From assembly GCF_030814475.1 (NCBI RefSeq), contig NZ_JAUSVF010000001.1, positions 1,013,001 through 1,077,000 on the forward strand: a stretch of 64,000 nt of DNA, given 5' to 3'. Origin of the DNA: Pararhizobium capsulatum DSM 1112 (GTDB lineage Bacteria; Pseudomonadota; Alphaproteobacteria; Rhizobiales; Rhizobiaceae). This document shows, piece by piece, positions 7,989 through 17,027 of the stretch. The position numbers were made by a program, and so were the translations under genes. Under the pieces are notes generated by a model, which was not told where the DNA came from, did not search any database, and worked only from the letters and a program-made list of their open reading frames with translations. Position 1 is the stretch's first letter. The number at the start of each line of letters is the position of its first letter.

Positions 7989-9257
7989 TCAAAACCGCAC
8001 GGTGAAGACCGTACCCTTGCCGACTTCTGATTGAACAATCATCCGGGCGCGATGGCGCGTGAGGATGTGCTTGACGATTGCAAGCCCGAGGCCGGTGCCT
8101 TTTTTCGTGCGGCTCGCCTCGACATTGACGCGGTAGAAACGCTCTGTGATGCGGGGCACATGCTCAGCCGGGATTCCAGGTCCATAATCGCGGACCGATA
8201 CCTCCACGGAATTTTCGCCCTCGCCACCGGACAGCTTCACATCGACCTTCTTGCCCTCTTGCCCGTATTTGCAGGCGTTTTCGATGAGATTCTCGAAGAC
8301 TTCGGTCAGCTCATCGCGGTCACCCCGGACCGTCGCCTTATGCTCGGGAAGATCCAGTGTGATTTCGACGCCGAGATCCCGCGCCAGAGGTGCCAGGCTA
8401 TCGCGCACATGGCCGAGCAGCGGCGCCAGATCGATCGTCTCGTCGGGAGCGATATGCGATTTCAGCTCCAGCCGGGAGAGCGACAGCAAATCATCGACAA
8501 GCCGGCTCATTCGCGTCGCCTGCTCGTGCATGATCATCAGGAACTTTTCGTGTGCCTTGGCGTCGCCACGGGCAGGACCTTGCAGCGTCTCGATGAAGCC
8601 GCGCAGCGAGGCAAGCGGCGTTCGCAGTTCATGGCTGGCATTGGCGACGAAGTCGGAGCGCATGCGGTCGATCCGGCGTGCCTGAGAAATGTCGCGGAAG
8701 GACAGGATGAACAGTCGGTCGCCTTCGGCCGCGGTCGTATCAGCGGGGGCTATGCGCACAATATAGACCGCGTCCGAAGGAAGTCGCTCGGAATGCTCGA
8801 TCTGGTTCGGTTTTCCGGTGGCGATCGTTTCACGCACCATATCGAGGATGCCGGGTGAACGGATGCGAGCCGAAAGGTCCGTATCGACCGGGATCGCACC
8901 GAAGGCTTTCTCGGCAGCGTGATTCTGCAGCCGGACGATTTCTTCTGACGAAATGACCAGGATCGGCATATCGAGCGCGTTGAATGCAGCGAGCAGCACA
9001 CCAAGGTCGGAGGTGGCCGAAGCCGTTGCAAAGACAACCGGCGGTCCGGGCGGCGCCGTTTCGACCTGCTGGTTGAGAAGTGCGATCATCAGCACCAGCC
9101 AGAACAAGACGACGGCCACAACATGAACGCCGGCAAATATCAGGCCAGCGCCGACGACAAGCGACAGAAGGGCCGCCCAACGTCTGTCCCTCAGCGTCTT
9201 CCTGACTCTGATCGCAATCGTCTTCATGGTGTTCAAGGGCGTATCTTCCGATTCCAT
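7989..9257 (-). CDS. phoR: Phosphate regulon sensor histidine kinase PhoR
   Basis: A 422-aa kinase with one or two membrane helices near residues 28-62, a PAS domain at about 80-180, a HisKA domain with SHELRTPLASLRGF (phosphoacceptor His near 209) and a HATPase domain with N (ENLIENACKYG), G1 (VRDYGPGIP) and G2 (KKGTGLGLAIVKHIL) boxes. It phosphorylates PhoB at low phosphate under control of Pst and PhoU. The start is uncertain: ATG 9257 or ATG 9227, neither with a good ribosome-binding site. It is first in the minus-strand cluster and divergent from ppk2. Confidence 0.94.
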   Translation of the reverse strand: MESEDTPLNTMKTIAIRVRKTLRDRRWAALLSLVVGAGLIFAGVHVVAVVLFWLVLMIALLNQQVETAPPGPPVVFATASATSDLGVLLAAFNALDMPILVISSEEIVRLQNHAAEKAFGAIPVDTDLSARIRSPGILDMVRETIATGKPNQIEHSERLPSDAVYIVRIAPADTTAAEGDRLFILSFRDISQARRIDRMRSDFVANASHELRTPLASLRGFIETLQGPARGDAKAHEKFLMIMHEQATRMSRLVDDLLSLSRLELKSHIAPDETIDLAPLLGHVRDSLAPLARDLGVEITLDLPEHKATVRGDRDELTEVFENLIENACKYGQEGKKVDVKLSGGEGENSVEVSVRDYGPGIPAEHVPRITERFYRVNVEASRTKKGTGLGLAIVKHILTRHRARMIVQSEVGKGTVFTVRF

Positions 9258-9375
9258 ATCGACCGCTGATATCCCGGTTTCATGACATGGATTTCACGAC
9301 GTGCTTGAATTCGCAATGCGTTTATGGCCTGCTCCCCGAAAATCGCAGGCATGGCGTAGCGTGGTGGAGGCAGGC

Positions 9376-10269
9376 ATGGGTGATATCAGCATTGCGGTGG
9401 CGAAGAACGCGCCGGTCGAACTTGAGATCGATGGCAAACGCCGCGTGTTCGACGTCGATGACCCGAAATTGCCTGACTGGATCGAAGATGAGGCGCTGGC
9501 GTCCGGTGGCTTTCCCTATGACAAGAAGCTGAAAGGCGAGGAGTTCGACAGGGATCTGGAGAAGCTGCAGATCGAACTCGTCAAGGTCCAGTTCTGGCTG
9601 CAGGCCAAGGGAAAACGGGTGCTTGCGCTTTTCGAGGGCAGGGACGCCGCCGGCAAGGGGGGCACGATCTATGCCACCCATTCCTACATGAACCCGCGCA
9701 GTTCAAGGGTTGTGGCGCTCACCAAGCCGACGGAAACGGAAAGCGGCCAATGGTACTATCAGCGCTACATCACCCACTTCCCGACGAAGGGCGAGTTCGT
9801 CATGTTCGACCGCTCCTGGTATAACCGGGCGGGCGTCGAGCCCGTCATGGGCTTTTGCACGCCGGAGCAATACGAGACCTTCTTCCGCCAGACGCCCCGC
9901 TTCGAGGAACTGATCGTCGATGATGGCATCTTCTTCTTCAAGTTCTGGCTCGATATCGGCCGCAAGATGCAGCTGAAGCGCTTTCATGACCGGCGCCATG
10001 ATCTCCTGAAGGTCTGGAAGCTCTCGCCGATGGACATCGCGGCGCTCGACAAGTGGGACGACTATTCGAAGAAGCGCGACCGGATGCTGAAGGAAACCCA
10101 CAGCAAGGACGCGCCCTGGACTGTGGTTCTTGCCAACGACAAGCGCCGCGCCCGTTTGAACGTCATCCGCCATATCCTGAACGCGCTGGATTATGACGGC
10201 AAGGACAAGGAAGCGATCGGCAAGATCGATGACAGGATCCTCGGTTCTGGCCGCGATTTTCTGAAGTAA
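9376..10269 (+). CDS. ppk2: Polyphosphate kinase 2
   Basis: A single-domain PPK2 of 297 aa with Walker [10 protein letters not shown], the lid-region residues [16 protein letters not shown] and the Walker B-like [17 protein letters not shown]2 enzymes transfer phosphate between polyphosphate and nucleoside mono- or diphosphates; the single-domain 300-aa form is usual in rhizobia. The start ATG 9376 (MGDISIAV) follows GGAGG; an earlier ATG at 9301 would add 25 atypical residues. It diverges from phoR, tying polyphosphate turnover to the phosphate regulon by position, but I see no convincing Pho box of its own. Confidence 0.92.
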   Translation: MGDISIAVAKNAPVELEIDGKRRVFDVDDPKLPDWIEDEALASGGFPYDKKLKGEEFDRDLEKLQIELVKVQFWLQAKGKRVLALFEGRDAAGKGGTIYATHSYMNPRSSRVVALTKPTETESGQWYYQRYITHFPTKGEFVMFDRSWYNRAGVEPVMGFCTPEQYETFFRQTPRFEELIVDDGIFFFKFWLDIGRKMQLKRFHDRRHDLLKVWKLSPMDIAALDKWDDYSKKRDRMLKETHSKDAPWTVVLANDKRRARLNVIRHILNALDYDGKDKEAIGKIDDRILGSGRDFLK

Positions 10270-10277
10270 TCCGCGGC

Positions 10278-11477
10278 TTATTGGCCCGGCAGGATGCGAA
10301 CGGCAAAAAGATTGAGGCTTGCGCCCGAGCCGGTGACATCGCTGCTGATGACGATGCTGCCAGGCTCCTTCGGTGCAAGACTGCGATCGAACGTTACCTT
10401 GAACAGCATATCGATCTTTTCGTCGTTCAGCGTGAAGCGGTGGCGGCCACATTCGCCCAGCGTGCTGAAATCACATTCCACGGAAAACTGGGTGGTTTTG
10501 CCCATATCGGCCTGTACCGTGAGCGCCAGCGTCGAGGTCTTGCCGGAAAGCTGTTCGAGGATGGTCGCAGGAATCTGAATGTGCACATCGCCGCCCGCAT
10601 CGACATTGCTGGAGATGATCCGCAGGTGTTGGCCGGCTTCATCGCTGACGAGATCGGCGGATGCCTGCGGCCCTGTGGTCGGAGCTTCCCCGTCACCCGG
10701 TTTGTAAACATCGATCCAGTCGCTGGTGAAACCGGATTGTGTTCCAAGTGTCGGCAGGCCGGGCGCGCCGCTGAAATCCTCGGAACTCACCCTTGCCGGC
10801 GGGTTGGCAACGCTGGTGTCGCGTTCCGCGGCGGTTTGCAGCAATCCGCTCGACACGACCCACCAGCCTGCGGTCCCGAAGGCTGCGACCAGGACCGTCA
10901 ATACCATCAGGAAAGAAAGCAGCCTGCTACGCCGGCGCCGCTTCCTGGGTGGTTCCTGTACCCCGGCTGCCTGTCCGCGTTTCTCTTTATGAAGTGCTGG
11001 GTCGGCCTGCGGTGACCGGGCAACGATTTCGTCGGCTCCCAGCTGCGGTTCCGCGCTCACCGGTGCATCGGTGCTGCGAGCCGTCGAGCGGCGGTCGGCA
11101 CGCAAGTCGCCAAAGCTTGCTTCGTTGCGGTTGGCGGCCACCATCCCGTCATGACGACCGGGGGCAATATCCAGGCTGTCATCGATCGGTGGGGCGGAAT
11201 CTTCTGCCGGTGATGTTTTGGCTGCCGGTGCCTCGACCGTCACTTCGGTCGACACCTGCATTTTCAAATTGGCGCGTTCTTCGTTTTCGATGGCATGGAT
11301 CAGGACTTCCAGCCGATGGCGCTGCTGAGCGATCACCTCGGCGTCGTGGACATCCTGTTTGCGAAGGCCGGCTTCCAGGGCGTTGCGCGCGGACTGGTAG
11401 ATGCGCGCGCGCATTTCCGGGCTTGTCCGGTCGGAGCGCTCCAGCGCTTGCCGTATGGCCGTTTCCAGTCCGCTCAC
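10278..11477 (-). CDS. Uncharacterised single-pass membrane protein, rhizobial type
   Basis: A 399-aa protein from a GTG start at 11477 with AAAGGA seven bases ahead; the frame stays open upstream to 11516. Residues 1-70 are helical and charged (SGLETAIRQALERSDR, then a Glu/Arg-rich coiled-coil-like stretch). A Pro/Ala-rich linker and a basic block KRRRRSR precede one membrane helix (LLSFLMVLTVLVAAFGTAGW, about 195-215). The C-terminal 160 residues form a beta-rich, probably periplasmic domain with two Cys (VECDFSTLGECG). I do not recognise a characterised family. It converges on ppk2 with an 8-bp gap and probably forms its own unit. Confidence 0.75.
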   Translation of the reverse strand: MSGLETAIRQALERSDRTSPEMRARIYQSARNALEAGLRKQDVHDAEVIAQQRHRLEVLIHAIENEERANLKMQVSTEVTVEAPAAKTSPAEDSAPPIDDSLDIAPGRHDGMVAANRNEASFGDLRADRRSTARSTDAPVSAEPQLGADEIVARSPQADPALHKEKRGQAAGVQEPPRKRRRRSRLLSFLMVLTVLVAAFGTAGWWVVSSGLLQTAAERDTSVANPPARVSSEDFSGAPGLPTLGTQSGFTSDWIDVYKPGDGEAPTTGPQASADLVSDEAGQHLRIISSNVDAGGDVHIQIPATILEQLSGKTSTLALTVQADMGKTTQFSVECDFSTLGECGRHRFTLNDEKIDMLFKVTFDRSLAPKEPGSIVISSDVTGSGASLNLFAVRILPGQ

Positions 11478-11748
11478 TTTCGTCCTTTCACCGCCGGCCC
11501 ATGCCGAAGTCTTCAAAATAGCCCCGCCTGCACTCCCGTTGGGTCTGCGGCAGCTATCCGTAAACGCCTGCCAGCCGCAAATGTGCCCGCCAGCAGCTAC
11601 CTGATATTAACGATTGGGTAACGGTTGCCGACCCAATCCGCAAGTCTCGACGGCGCCAACCCTCGTGGAGGGTTTCGATAATCCCCGGCATTTGACGATC
11701 CATTTGCCCTTGGGCATCTAGGCAAAAGCCTGTCGCGCTGCTACAAAA
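11478..11748. other. Intergenic region between divergent genes
   Basis: This is the left part of the 318-bp gap between the 11477 gene and the oxidoreductase at 11796. I see no convincing small gene, tRNA or terminator in it. The only clear signal in the gap is the palindrome at 11749-11772. Confidence 0.5.
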
Positions 11749-11772
11749 TCTTACGTTTACGCAAACGTCAAA
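11749..11772. promoter_or_regulatory. 24-bp palindromic operator, LiuR/FadR-like, upstream of nitronate monooxygenase-like gene
   Basis: On the minus strand it reads TTTGACGTTT-GCGT-AAACGTAAGA, an inverted repeat whose first 20 bases are identical to those of the perfect palindrome at 41907-41930 before the acyl-CoA dehydrogenase. It lies 24 bp before the ATG at 11796, where a repressor would block transcription. Palindromes of this kind (ACGTTTACGTAAACGT) are described for the MerR-family regulator LiuR of proteobacterial branched-chain amino acid and acyl-CoA catabolism; which regulator acts here is inference. Confidence 0.65.
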
Positions 11773-11795
11773 ATTGATGAAGGAGGAAAAATTCG

Positions 11796-12755
11796 ATGTC
11801 CCTGCCAGCCATTCTCAGCGGAACGACACGCCTGCCGGTCGTTGCTGCCCCTCTCTTCATCATCTCGCATCCTGCCCTGACGCTCGCACAATGCAAGGCC
11901 GGCGTCGTGGGTTCCTTTCCCGCTCTGAATGCTCGTCCACACTCTCAGCTGGATGAGTGGCTGGCGGAGATTACGGAAGATCTTGGCGCCTACAACACGA
12001 AGAACCCCACCCGCCCTGCGGCACCGTTTGCCGTCAACCAGATCGTGCACAAGTCGAATGCGCGGCTGGAACAGGATCTGATGCTGTGCGTCAAATACAA
12101 GGTGCCGATCGTGATCTCGTCGCTGGGTGCTGTTCCGGAGGTCAATGCCGCGATCCATTCCTATGGTGGGATCGTGCTGCATGACGTGATCAACAATCGC
12201 CACGCCAACTCCGCCATTCGCAAGGGGGCTGACGGCCTTATCGCCGTTGCCGCCGGCGCAGGCGGTCATGCCGGCACGCTTTCTCCGTTTGCCCTCATCC
12301 AGGAAATCCGCAGCTGGTTCGACGGGCCGCTTCTGCTTTCGGGCGCAATCGCAACCGGGGGCGCGGTCCTTGCGGCGCAAGCGATGGGCGCCGACATGGC
12401 CTATATAGGCTCGCCCTTCATTGCCACCAACGAAGCCCGCGCCAGTGATGCCTACAAGCAGATGATTGTGGATAGCAGTGCTGCCGATATCGTCTATTCC
12501 AACTTCTTTACCGGAATTCACGGCAACTATCTGAAGGGCTCCATCGAGGCCGCTGGAATGGACCCCGTAGCGTTGCCGGAAGCAGATCCGTCGAAAATGG
12601 ATTTTGAAACCGCCACTAGCGGTGCAAAGGCCTGGAAGGATATCTGGGGCAGCGGCCAGGGCATCGGCGCCGTCAAGGCCATAACGCCTGTCGCCACGCT
12701 CGTCGAACGGCTGGAAAGCGAATACACGGCCGCCCGCAGGCGCCTTGCCCTTTAA
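11796..12755 (+). CDS. NAD(P)H-dependent flavin oxidoreductase / nitronate monooxygenase family
   Basis: A 319-aa TIM-barrel flavoprotein of the 2-nitropropane dioxygenase family. Visible landmarks are the FMN-binding GAGGHAGTLSPFAL segment and the later SGAIATGGAVLAAQAMGAD phosphate-binding region. The FMN enzyme oxidises alkyl nitronates or acts on related substrates; the true substrate is unknown. The start follows a strong AAGGAGG ribosome-binding site. A 24-bp operator shared with the beta-oxidation acyl-CoA dehydrogenase lies just upstream, which suggests a role in acyl-CoA or branched-chain catabolism rather than only nitronate detoxification. It is monocistronic. Confidence 0.85.
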   Translation: MSLPAILSGTTRLPVVAAPLFIISHPALTLAQCKAGVVGSFPALNARPHSQLDEWLAEITEDLGAYNTKNPTRPAAPFAVNQIVHKSNARLEQDLMLCVKYKVPIVISSLGAVPEVNAAIHSYGGIVLHDVINNRHANSAIRKGADGLIAVAAGAGGHAGTLSPFALIQEIRSWFDGPLLLSGAIATGGAVLAAQAMGADMAYIGSPFIATNEARASDAYKQMIVDSSAADIVYSNFFTGIHGNYLKGSIEAAGMDPVALPEADPSKMDFETATSGAKAWKDIWGSGQGIGAVKAITPVATLVERLESEYTAARRRLAL

Positions 12756-12846
12756 GGCTTGCGGTTCTTTTTCCACGCTACAGAGGGCACTGATCAAAAT
12801 CCGGGCTTGAATTCCGGAAAGTTTGCTTGTATCAGCGCCTCACATT

Positions 12847-12871
12847 CGTTCGCAGGACGTGTCCGCGAACG
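12847..12871. repeat. Strong inverted repeat just upstream of tRNA-Thr
   Basis: CGTTCGC-a-GGAC-gt-GTCC-GCGAACG forms an 11-bp stem with one bulged A, ending seven bases before the tRNA. It could be a leader hairpin of the tRNA transcript or a terminator-like structure for the upstream gene; no T-tract is present. Confidence 0.45.
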
Positions 12872-12877
12872 CTTTGA

Positions 12878-12953
12878 GCCGCTTTAGCTCAGGTGGTAGA
12901 GCACATCATTCGTAATGATGGGGTCGCAGGTTCGAGTCCTGCAAGCGGCACCA
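12878..12953 (+). tRNA. tRNA-Thr (anticodon CGT), CCA encoded
   Basis: The acceptor arms GCCGCTT and AAGCGGC pair fully, followed by discriminator A and an encoded CCA at 12951-12953. The anticodon stem CATCA/TGATG encloses the loop TTCGTAA with anticodon CGT, and the T-arm contains GTTCGAGTC. All four arms can be drawn. Confidence 0.97.
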
Positions 12954-13347
12954 TAATTTTTCAACAAAATGAACACGTTACGGCGGGTGTCTTTTTCAGC
13001 ACCACGACGCTGCTAGCTGGCGATCGGGGCGGGCGGGGTAGTTTCGGGATTGTGGATACCCTTGGATTGGGTGTATTTTCTTTTTTGAAATCGCCATCAA
13101 TTCCGTTTTTCTTATTTAGAAAGTGTATATATGATCCCGTTCGATATCGATCGGGGTGATTGGGATGGAGGTTCCAGGCACCCAATCCGGTATCGGGGTA
13201 CGCCAATCCAACAGAGCAGTGCCCATAGGCTTTCACGACCACCTCGCATTTGGATATTTTTCTGACGCTGATTTTTCGGGCTATCGCGGTGGATCGCGCC
13301 ACCATGGCCACGGAGCAATTCAGCCAGCACACCAAAAGGGGATATCA
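12954..13347. other. 394-bp AT-richer gap after tRNA-Thr without a recognisable gene
   Basis: No convincing coding region is seen. Base composition drops (for example the T-rich run near 13078-13130) compared with flanking genes, which fits an insertion-prone region 3' of a tRNA. I looked for a second copy of the tRNA 3' end as an attachment site and found none in the window. It presumably holds the promoter of the secreted protein gene at 13348. Confidence 0.4.
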
Positions 13348-13866
13348 ATGAAAAACTTCGTGACACTCATCGCTGCGACGTCGGTAGTGCTTCTGTCTGC
13401 GACGGCAGCCTACGCAGAAAATCCGGTCCCCAAGGCGAGTGATGTGCTTGTCAAATATGGGGAGGTCGAAGGCTGGACCGTCTATGCAAATCAAACCCGC
13501 GGGGATTGCTTGATCGTGAGGGACTTCGGCCTGGGGTCGGTGCAAATGGGCGTTACCGCCAACCAGGAGGTGGGATATCTTGGTGTGTTCACAAAAGTGG
13601 ATATCGGCTTTCAGGATAATGCCAAGTCGGAAATCTTCGTCTCCATGGGCGGCCACCTCTATGCTGGTGTTGCCACCAGCACTCACGGCGAACTCAAGGG
13701 CGGATATTCTGGCGGTTACATCTTGACGGATGACCCGAATTTCAAGCGCGACGTGGCGAAGAAATACGAGATGATCGTGTTTCCAGAAACCAAGGGAACC
13801 TTTGTCGTCGACCTGAAGGGGACTTACAAGGCAATGGCAATGGGCACCAAGTGCCTCAAGAAATGA
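13348..13866 (+). CDS. Secreted protein of unknown function
   Basis: A 172-aa protein with a clear Sec signal peptide (MKNFVTLIAATSVVLLSATA, then AYA-EN cleavage near residue 23). The mature part is beta-rich and Gly-rich, with two Cys (GDCLIV and the C-terminal TKCLKK) that could form a disulfide, and contains the WTVYANQTRGDC and GGYSGGYILTDDPNFK segments. I do not recognise a named family. The start ATG follows AAGGGG. It lies in the patchy region after tRNA-Thr and is monocistronic. Confidence 0.75.
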   Translation: MKNFVTLIAATSVVLLSATAAYAENPVPKASDVLVKYGEVEGWTVYANQTRGDCLIVRDFGLGSVQMGVTANQEVGYLGVFTKVDIGFQDNAKSEIFVSMGGHLYAGVATSTHGELKGGYSGGYILTDDPNFKRDVAKKYEMIVFPETKGTFVVDLKGTYKAMAMGTKCLKK

Positions 13867-14245
13867 CTGGCCGCTGATATCGCCGTCGAGCGACGTTCGT
13901 TCACCGTCTGTGGATCTCATGATCCCGCAGAACTGGCGACTGAGTAACACGTTCGCCGGCGTCACCCATTGCGGCTGCTCAATCTGAAAGATCTGCGACG
14001 TCACGGACATTCAGATGGTTCGGGGCCTCCAAGCGATACCGCTATCTGCTGCAAAGAATTGGCATGCCGATCGCACCTCAACGGTCGTTTCGTCCGTAAG
14101 CGGCGCCATTCGCGTCACTTCTGCGCGGAGTTATTCGTCGCCCGCCAGCGAATTCCCCTCGGCTACAAATCTATGAGCCCTTGAGCCTTGTCGTTGTGGT
14201 CTCTATGGAAACAGAACATCGCCATGAACAATCGGATGGTCTGCC
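13867..14245. other. 379-bp gap without a supported gene
   Basis: A 71-codon open frame exists at 13969-14184 but has no ribosome-binding site and no family resemblance. A weak EcfG-like pair (AGAAC-N16-CGTT) occurs near 13929-13953. I see nothing firm here. Confidence 0.35.
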
Positions 14246-14677
14246 ATGAATCTCGACGTCCAGGAACTCAACGGAGCCTGCCACTGCGGCACCGTTATGT
14301 TCAATGTAAAACTGAAGGATGGTCTGCGTACGGCTCGGCGCTGCACCTGCTCCTATTGTCAGCTGAAAGGCGCCGTGGCGGTCTCCGCGGCAAAGGACGG
14401 AATTACCGTGCTCGCAGGTGGCGAGACGCTCACCAGGTACCAGTTCAACACCAGGGCCGCAGAGCATTATTTTTGCTCGACATGCGGCATCTACACGTTC
14501 CACAAACCGCGCTCCAACCCGGATTTCTATGGGGTCAATGCTGCGTGTCTTGAGGGAGTGAGCCCTTTCGACTTCGGAGAGCTACCCGTCAATGACGGTA
14601 TCAATCATCCAATGGATACCCAGGGCTCGGCAGGTCCCCGACGCGCGGGAACCCTGCGCTACATTCCTGCGAAATGA
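14246..14677 (+). CDS. GFA family protein (glutathione-dependent formaldehyde-activating enzyme-like)
   Basis: A 143-aa zinc protein of the Gfa/CENP-V fold. The metal-binding Cys sets are all present: CHCG (residues 12-15), CTCSYC (about 33-38) and CSTC (about 79-82), followed by GIYTFHKPRSNP. Characterised members speed the adduct formation between formaldehyde and glutathione; many homologues have unknown substrates, so this is a family call. An intrinsic terminator follows at 14692. Confidence 0.88.
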   Translation: MNLDVQELNGACHCGTVMFNVKLKDGLRTARRCTCSYCQLKGAVAVSAAKDGITVLAGGETLTRYQFNTRAAEHYFCSTCGIYTFHKPRSNPDFYGVNAACLEGVSPFDFGELPVNDGINHPMDTQGSAGPRRAGTLRYIPAK

Positions 14678-14691
14678 GGAAACGCGACGCG

Positions 14692-14727
14692 AACCCGGCA
14701 GTGGCAAAACGTGCCGTACCGGGTTTT
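14692..14727 (+). terminator. Intrinsic terminator after the GFA gene
   Basis: AACCCGG ... CCGGGTT with an inner GGCA/TGCC pairing, followed by TTTT. It lies 15 bp after the stop codon. Confidence 0.7.
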
Positions 14728-14744
14728 GTCTCGAACGCGATGGG

Positions 14745-14770
14745 GGAACCTTAGGGTAGGGCCAACCGTT
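14745..14770 (+). promoter_or_regulatory. EcfG-type (general stress) promoter before a 41-aa membrane protein gene
   Basis: GGAAC, 17 bases, then CGTT. This matches the alphaproteobacterial EcfG/RpoE2 consensus GGAAC-N16/17-CGTT and lies 28 bp before the ATG at 14798. Confidence 0.65.
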
Positions 14771-14797
14771 GTCACCTTGATTAACAAGGTTTTAAAC

Positions 14798-14923
14798 ATG
14801 CGCCCGATTTTCATCGTCCTGCTTGGATCGATCCTCAGTATTCTCGTCGTAAAATATGCCAACAATTCGCTGGCAAACGACGTTCCGCTGGCCACGCCTG
14901 AAAATGCCGCAACGACGCTCTGA
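14798..14923 (+). CDS. Small single-pass membrane protein (41 aa)
   Basis: MRPIFIVLLGSILSILVVKY opens a 41-residue protein with one hydrophobic helix (about 3-19) and a short polar tail ending ATTL. Support comes from an EcfG-type promoter 28 bp upstream and from the free-standing position after a terminator. There is no strong ribosome-binding site (AAGGTTTT only). It could be a stress-induced small membrane protein. Function unknown. Confidence 0.6.
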   Translation: MRPIFIVLLGSILSILVVKYANNSLANDVPLATPENAATTL

Positions 14924-14985
14924 TGCGGCTCCGCTGAGCAATACCTCACATCCCGGATCTGTAAGCCCGGCTTCCTTAAGATTGC

Positions 14986-15018
14986 AAAAAGGCCCTCGCC
15001 GAGATCGGCAAGGGCCTT
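14986..15018 (-). terminator. Intrinsic terminator for the 119-aa stress-type gene
   Basis: The arms AAGGCCCTCGCCGA and TCGGCAAGGGCCTT pair with one mismatch around a GA loop and are followed on the minus strand by TTTTT. It lies about 115 bp after the stop at 15134. Confidence 0.75.
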
Positions 15019-15133
15019 AAAATTACTCGGAGCGTTCGAATTCCACGAGCATATGCAGCATGCCTGCTTTCTGCTCGGGATCAACGGACTTACCGTAAAA
15101 TCAGCTCATTTCCGCATGCCAATGGTGGTTCGG

Positions 15134-16833
<1,700 letters not shown>

Positions 16834-16849
16834 TCGTCTCTTTCAAAAC

Positions 16850-16878
16850 AAAAAAACCGGCCGCAAAAGCAAGCCGGT
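16850..16878 (-). terminator. Riboswitch-linked intrinsic terminator upstream of metZ
   Basis: ACCGGC and GCCGGT pair around an 11-base loop and are followed on the minus strand by seven T. It lies between the SAM-II aptamer and the metZ start, 17 bp before the ATG, and so is a candidate expression platform; the preceding GGTCTCGGACC segment offers an alternative pairing partner for ACCGGC. Confidence 0.65.
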
Positions 16879-16890
16879 CCGAGACCCGGC

Positions 16891-16946
16891 CTTTTTAGCT
16901 ACTTATTTAACGTGGCTGCAAGCCGACCGGCCAAATCACCACGGGA
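16891..16946 (-). promoter_or_regulatory. SAM-II riboswitch aptamer
   Basis: The minus strand contains the SAM-II core in order: CGTGGTGATTTGGCC, GGCTTGCAGCCACG, TTAAATAAGTAGCTAAAAA. The P1 stem CGTGG/CCACG and the pseudoknot between the loop and the 3' AGCTAAA region follow the known H-type fold. SAM-II elements are typical before metA/metZ in alphaproteobacteria and reduce expression when SAM binds. Confidence 0.93.
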
Positions 16947-17027
16947 TAAAGCTGCAATACTGCCGTTCCCGGCTTGCGTCAATTCCCCAGGTTTGGTTTC
17001 TCTGAAGGGAAACCTAATGGAATGTTC

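Noticed and set aside
9258..9375. Possible Pho box before ppk2 (TTTCATGACATGG region)
   Set aside because: Contains one TGTCAT-like heptamer on the minus strand, but the neighbours at 11-bp spacing do not match the consensus.
12954..13347. Attachment-site duplication of the tRNA-Thr 3' end
   Set aside because: No second copy of GGTTCGAGTCCTGCAAGCGG or a partial version was found downstream in the window.
13929..13953. AGAAC-N16-CGTT as a fourth EcfG promoter
   Set aside because: The first base of the -35 differs and no gene starts within a suitable distance.
13969..14184. 71-codon open frame between the secreted protein and the GFA gene
   Set aside because: No ribosome-binding site, no recognisable domain, skewed composition.
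15026..15103. Open codons in frame after the stop of the 119-aa gene (FYGKSVDPEQKAG...)
   Set aside because: Same frame but separated by two TGA stops and without a start of its own; too short to support a gene or a decayed extension.
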